Part shown: one piece after another, positions 35,397 to 36,911 of the stretch
How positions within the stretch are numbered: the stretch's first letter is position 1
Layout: the number at the start of each line of letters is the position of its first letter
Assembly (NCBI RefSeq): GCF_015356825.1
Contig: NZ_JAACYW010000092.1
Location: forward strand, 1-36,911
Reading direction: 5' to 3'
DNA from: Catenulispora rubra
Lineage (GTDB): Bacteria > Actinomycetota > Actinomycetes > Streptomycetales > Catenulisporaceae
DNA length: 36,911 nucleotides
Translations under genes and position numbers: made by a program
The notes under the pieces: model-generated
Told to the model about the DNA's origin: nothing
Databases searched by the model: none
The model's input: only the letters and a program-made list of their open reading frames with translations

Positions 35397-36422
35397 TCAG
35401 CCGGCGAAGCCCGCCAGCGGCTGCACGGTGGGCCGGCAGTCGGCCAGCGCCACCGGATCCCCCATCGCGACCAGGATCTTGCGGTCGCCCTTGAACGCCT
35501 CCCGGCCGTGTGCCGCGAGGATGTTGTCCACGATCATCACGTCCCCCGGACGCCACGACTCCCGGACGGTGGCGGCCCGGTAGGCCTCGTCGATGACGCG
35601 CACGTCGGCCTCGTCCAGCGGCTCCCCGGTCCCGAGGACGGTGTGGTACGGGAAGTTGCCGGACCCGCCCAGGGCCTCGCTCATGATCTCCCGCACCTCG
35701 GGCTCCAGCGACCACTCGTTCCAGAAGACGGCGTGGTTGAACCACACCTCCTGCCCGGTGCGCGGATGCGTGATCAGCGCGGAGCGCCGCTGGACCGTGC
35801 GCAGCCCGCCGTCCTCGTCCCATTCGTGCGCGATGAGGTTGGCCTGGCAGTACTTTGCGACGTCGGCCGGATCCTCGGAGGCGAACGCGGTCGTCCAGCC
35901 GAGCCCGAAGTCCTCCCGGTAGTTGCGCACCAGGGCCCAGCCGTGCTCCCGGAACCGGTCGAGCAACGCGGCCGGAATCGCCTGGCGCACCTTGCGGACG
36001 TCGGTGACCGGGGTCGCCCCGCCCTCCTCGGGCGCGATCAGGCAGCAGAAGAGCAGCAGGCCGGGGAACGTCAGGGTGTAGCTGTTCTCGTTGTGCGGCC
36101 GGATCGACTGCGCCGGCGGCAGATCCGTCGAGGAGTAGACGTCGGCCCCGAAGTGGCTGCGCGGCGTGGCGTTCTCCCGGTACTGGGCGCGCTCGGTGAT
36201 CACCGCGTCGCGGACCCGTGCGAAATCCTCGGCGGAGCGCACGGGCAGCCCGCGCAGGAAGACGGCCCCGTGCTCGTCGAGCCCGGCGCGCAGCTCCTCG
36301 CGGTGCGCCTGGAGCCAGGCGCAGGCGTCGTCGATCGTTTCCACCGGTATCTCGACCAACGCCGGGTGTCCCGGCTCCGTCTTGAAAGACGGCAGGCGGC
36401 CTGCGTCATCGTTTACCACCAC
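35397..36422 (-). CDS. Fe(II)/2-oxoglutarate oxygenase, TauD/SyrP-like
   Basis: The 341-residue protein of the TauD/clavaminate-synthase fold has the iron triad His110 and Glu112 in RPHNENSYTL and His305 in AAHGREAFKG, with Arg further on for 2-oxoglutarate. The pattern GADVYSSTD, HNENSY, EEGGATPVTD resembles SyrP-type enzymes, which hydroxylate carrier-bound Asp in NRPS assembly. A3 of the NRPS has an Asp/Asn-like code, so beta-hydroxylation on T3 is the natural proposal. First gene of the operon. The start is one of two adjacent GTG codons (36422 or 36419) after AAGGAG; the second has the better spacing. An 84-bp gap separates it from the S66 peptidase gene. Confidence 0.88.
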   Translation of the reverse strand: MVVNDDAGRLPSFKTEPGHPALVEIPVETIDDACAWLQAHREELRAGLDEHGAVFLRGLPVRSAEDFARVRDAVITERAQYRENATPRSHFGADVYSSTDLPPAQSIRPHNENSYTLTFPGLLLFCCLIAPEEGGATPVTDVRKVRQAIPAALLDRFREHGWALVRNYREDFGLGWTTAFASEDPADVAKYCQANLIAHEWDEDGGLRTVQRRSALITHPRTGQEVWFNHAVFWNEWSLEPEVREIMSEALGGSGNFPYHTVLGTGEPLDEADVRVIDEAYRAATVRESWRPGDVMIVDNILAAHGREAFKGDRKILVAMGDPVALADCRPTVQPLAGFAG

Positions 36423-36477
36423 TTTCTCCTTTCCATAGGGCTAGACGATAAAAGCCTGTCTTGGACGGGTACCTTTC

Positions 36478-36504
36478 GGTATAGGTGAAACAACCTCCGT
36501 ACAA
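36478..36504 (-). promoter_or_regulatory. Candidate promoter for the biosynthetic operon
   Basis: On the minus strand TTGTAC (36504-36499) and TATACC (36483-36478) resemble -35 and -10 elements, with a 15-bp spacer that is shorter than the ideal 17. The site lies about 55 bp before the oxygenase start, in the only sizeable gap upstream of the operon. Confidence 0.35.
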
Positions 36505-36582
36505 GACCTATCCGTGATCGAGCACTGATGTCCGCGCATGCGTCATTGGCCCGGCCTGATGGCATTAACAAGGTTAGAAAAC

Positions 36583-36626
36583 GGTCGCCGCAGGCAAACC
36601 CGTAGGACTACCTGCATTTGGCGACC
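36583..36626. other. Bulged hairpin with repeated GCAAACCCGT motif
   Basis: GGTCGCC-GCAGG (36583-36594) pairs with CCTGC-ATTT-GGCGACC (36611-36626): 12 bp with one 4-nt bulge around a 16-nt loop. The motif GCAAACCCGT begins at the edge of the loop and recurs 40 bp later at 36634-36643. It could be a terminator of the dehydratase gene, an operator pair or a leader RNA element of the NRPS operon. I do not recognise it as a known riboswitch. Confidence 0.5.
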
Positions 36627-36807
36627 CTTAGGAGCAAACCCGTGCGGCCCCGAGCGAGTCAGGGTTCGAAGGATGAGGGGGTCTGACAGTGGATGTACTT
36701 ACGGTGCGGCGTTGAACCAACACGCCAGCACGACCGTTGCGCCACGCGGGGATTCAACGGTTTGCCGCCATCGCGCGGTAAATCAGTGCTCTGTCTTTAT
36801 TGAAGGC

Positions 36808-36911
36808 CTAGTCGGACAACAGTTCACTGAGTCGCCGGGCGTCGATGTTCCCGCCGGACAGCACGATGCCGACCCGGTCGCCGACGCCTGCGTCGGCCCC
36901 AGCCCCCACCC
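36808..36911 (-). CDS. C-terminus of a PLP-dependent Ser/Thr dehydratase-like protein (partial)
   Basis: A minus-strand frame runs from the window edge to TAG at 36808-36810. Its last residues, GDRVGIVLSGGNIDARRL then SELLSD, match the C-terminal signature of fold-type II PLP enzymes (threonine ammonia-lyase, serine racemase, hydroxyaspartate ammonia-lyase), where VLSGGN closes the PLP site. Only about 33 residues are visible, so substrate cannot be told. It has the same orientation as the NRPS operon but is separated by a 385-bp structured gap. Confidence 0.7.
   Translation of the reverse strand, partial: VGAGADAGVGDRVGIVLSGGNIDARRLSELLSD

Larger units (their letters stand above)
36423..36807. 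other. Intergenic region, AT-richer, structured
   Basis: This 385-bp gap is clearly less GC-rich than the rest of the window. It should carry the promoter and leader of the minus-strand biosynthetic operon and the 3' region of the dehydratase gene. It contains the long hairpin at 36583-36626, a direct repeat GCAAACCCGT at 36594-36603 and 36634-36643, and two further inverted repeats: GGCGTTG/CAACACGCC around 36708-36726 and CCGTTG/CAACGG at 36734-36760. No coding region, tRNA or insertion-sequence end could be supported. Confidence 0.6.

Noticed and set aside
36655..36675. GGTTCGAA resembling a tRNA T-arm or attachment site
   Set aside because: The flanking bases do not pair as a T-stem and no other tRNA arms are present.

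Overview
The window is about 36.9 kb of very GC-rich DNA (around 70%) with GTG and TTG starts, dense overlapping genes and actinomycete-type families (AfsR-like TPR protein, MmyB-like XRE regulator, NRPS with MbtH). It is most likely an actinobacterial chromosome (Streptomycetales, Catenulisporales or a relative); genus and species cannot be read from it. Most genes are complete. The first (TPR protein) and last (Ser/Thr dehydratase C-terminus) run off the ends.

Left part (1-12.2 kb). The C-terminal half of a TPR-repeat protein is followed by a compact plus-strand operon: EF-hand protein, MfnB-type furan phosphate synthase, aldehyde dehydrogenase, zinc alcohol dehydrogenase, SAM methyltransferase. 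This looks like a small furan-metabolite pathway. Next come a divergent SDR / MmyB-type regulator pair, a small PH-domain membrane protein, and a large NACHT (STAND) ATPase of the type often found in phage defence.

Right part (12.25-36.4 kb). This is a nonribosomal peptide cluster. A minus-strand run of twelve genes goes from an Fe/2-oxoglutarate oxygenase (SyrP-like) through an MccF-like S66 peptidase, a KynB-like cyclase-family hydrolase, a DUF362 protein, anthranilate synthase I and II, an adenylating enzyme plus acid reductase (like GriD/GriC or LuxE/LuxC), an SDR, a PrmC-like methyltransferase and MbtH, into a 2660-residue NRPS (A-T-C-A-T-C-A-T, no thioesterase, reductase or epimerase). 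The ten junctions from the S66 peptidase down to MbtH overlap by 1 or 4 nt or are separated by only 1 nt. To its left lie larB-larC (plus strand) and a divergent operon of MFS transporter, larE and an aromatic-amino-acid-type decarboxylase.

The striking point is that all three biosynthetic genes of the nickel-pincer nucleotide cofactor (LarB carboxylase, LarE sulfur transferase, LarC nickel cyclometallase) sit inside an NRPS cluster, with no LarA racemase in the window. Either an unrecognised cluster enzyme (the DUF362 protein is one candidate) uses the cofactor, or the pincer nucleotide or its thiocarboxylated pyridinium precursor becomes part of the product. The other genes suggest a chorismate-derived aminoaryl acid reduced to an aldehyde, and a tripeptide whose last A domain looks Asp/Asn-like and is served by a SyrP-type hydroxylase. 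The MccF-like peptidase, from a family that cleaves peptidyl- and aspartyl-nucleotides, may give self-protection. These pathway links are inference; the gene families are well supported.
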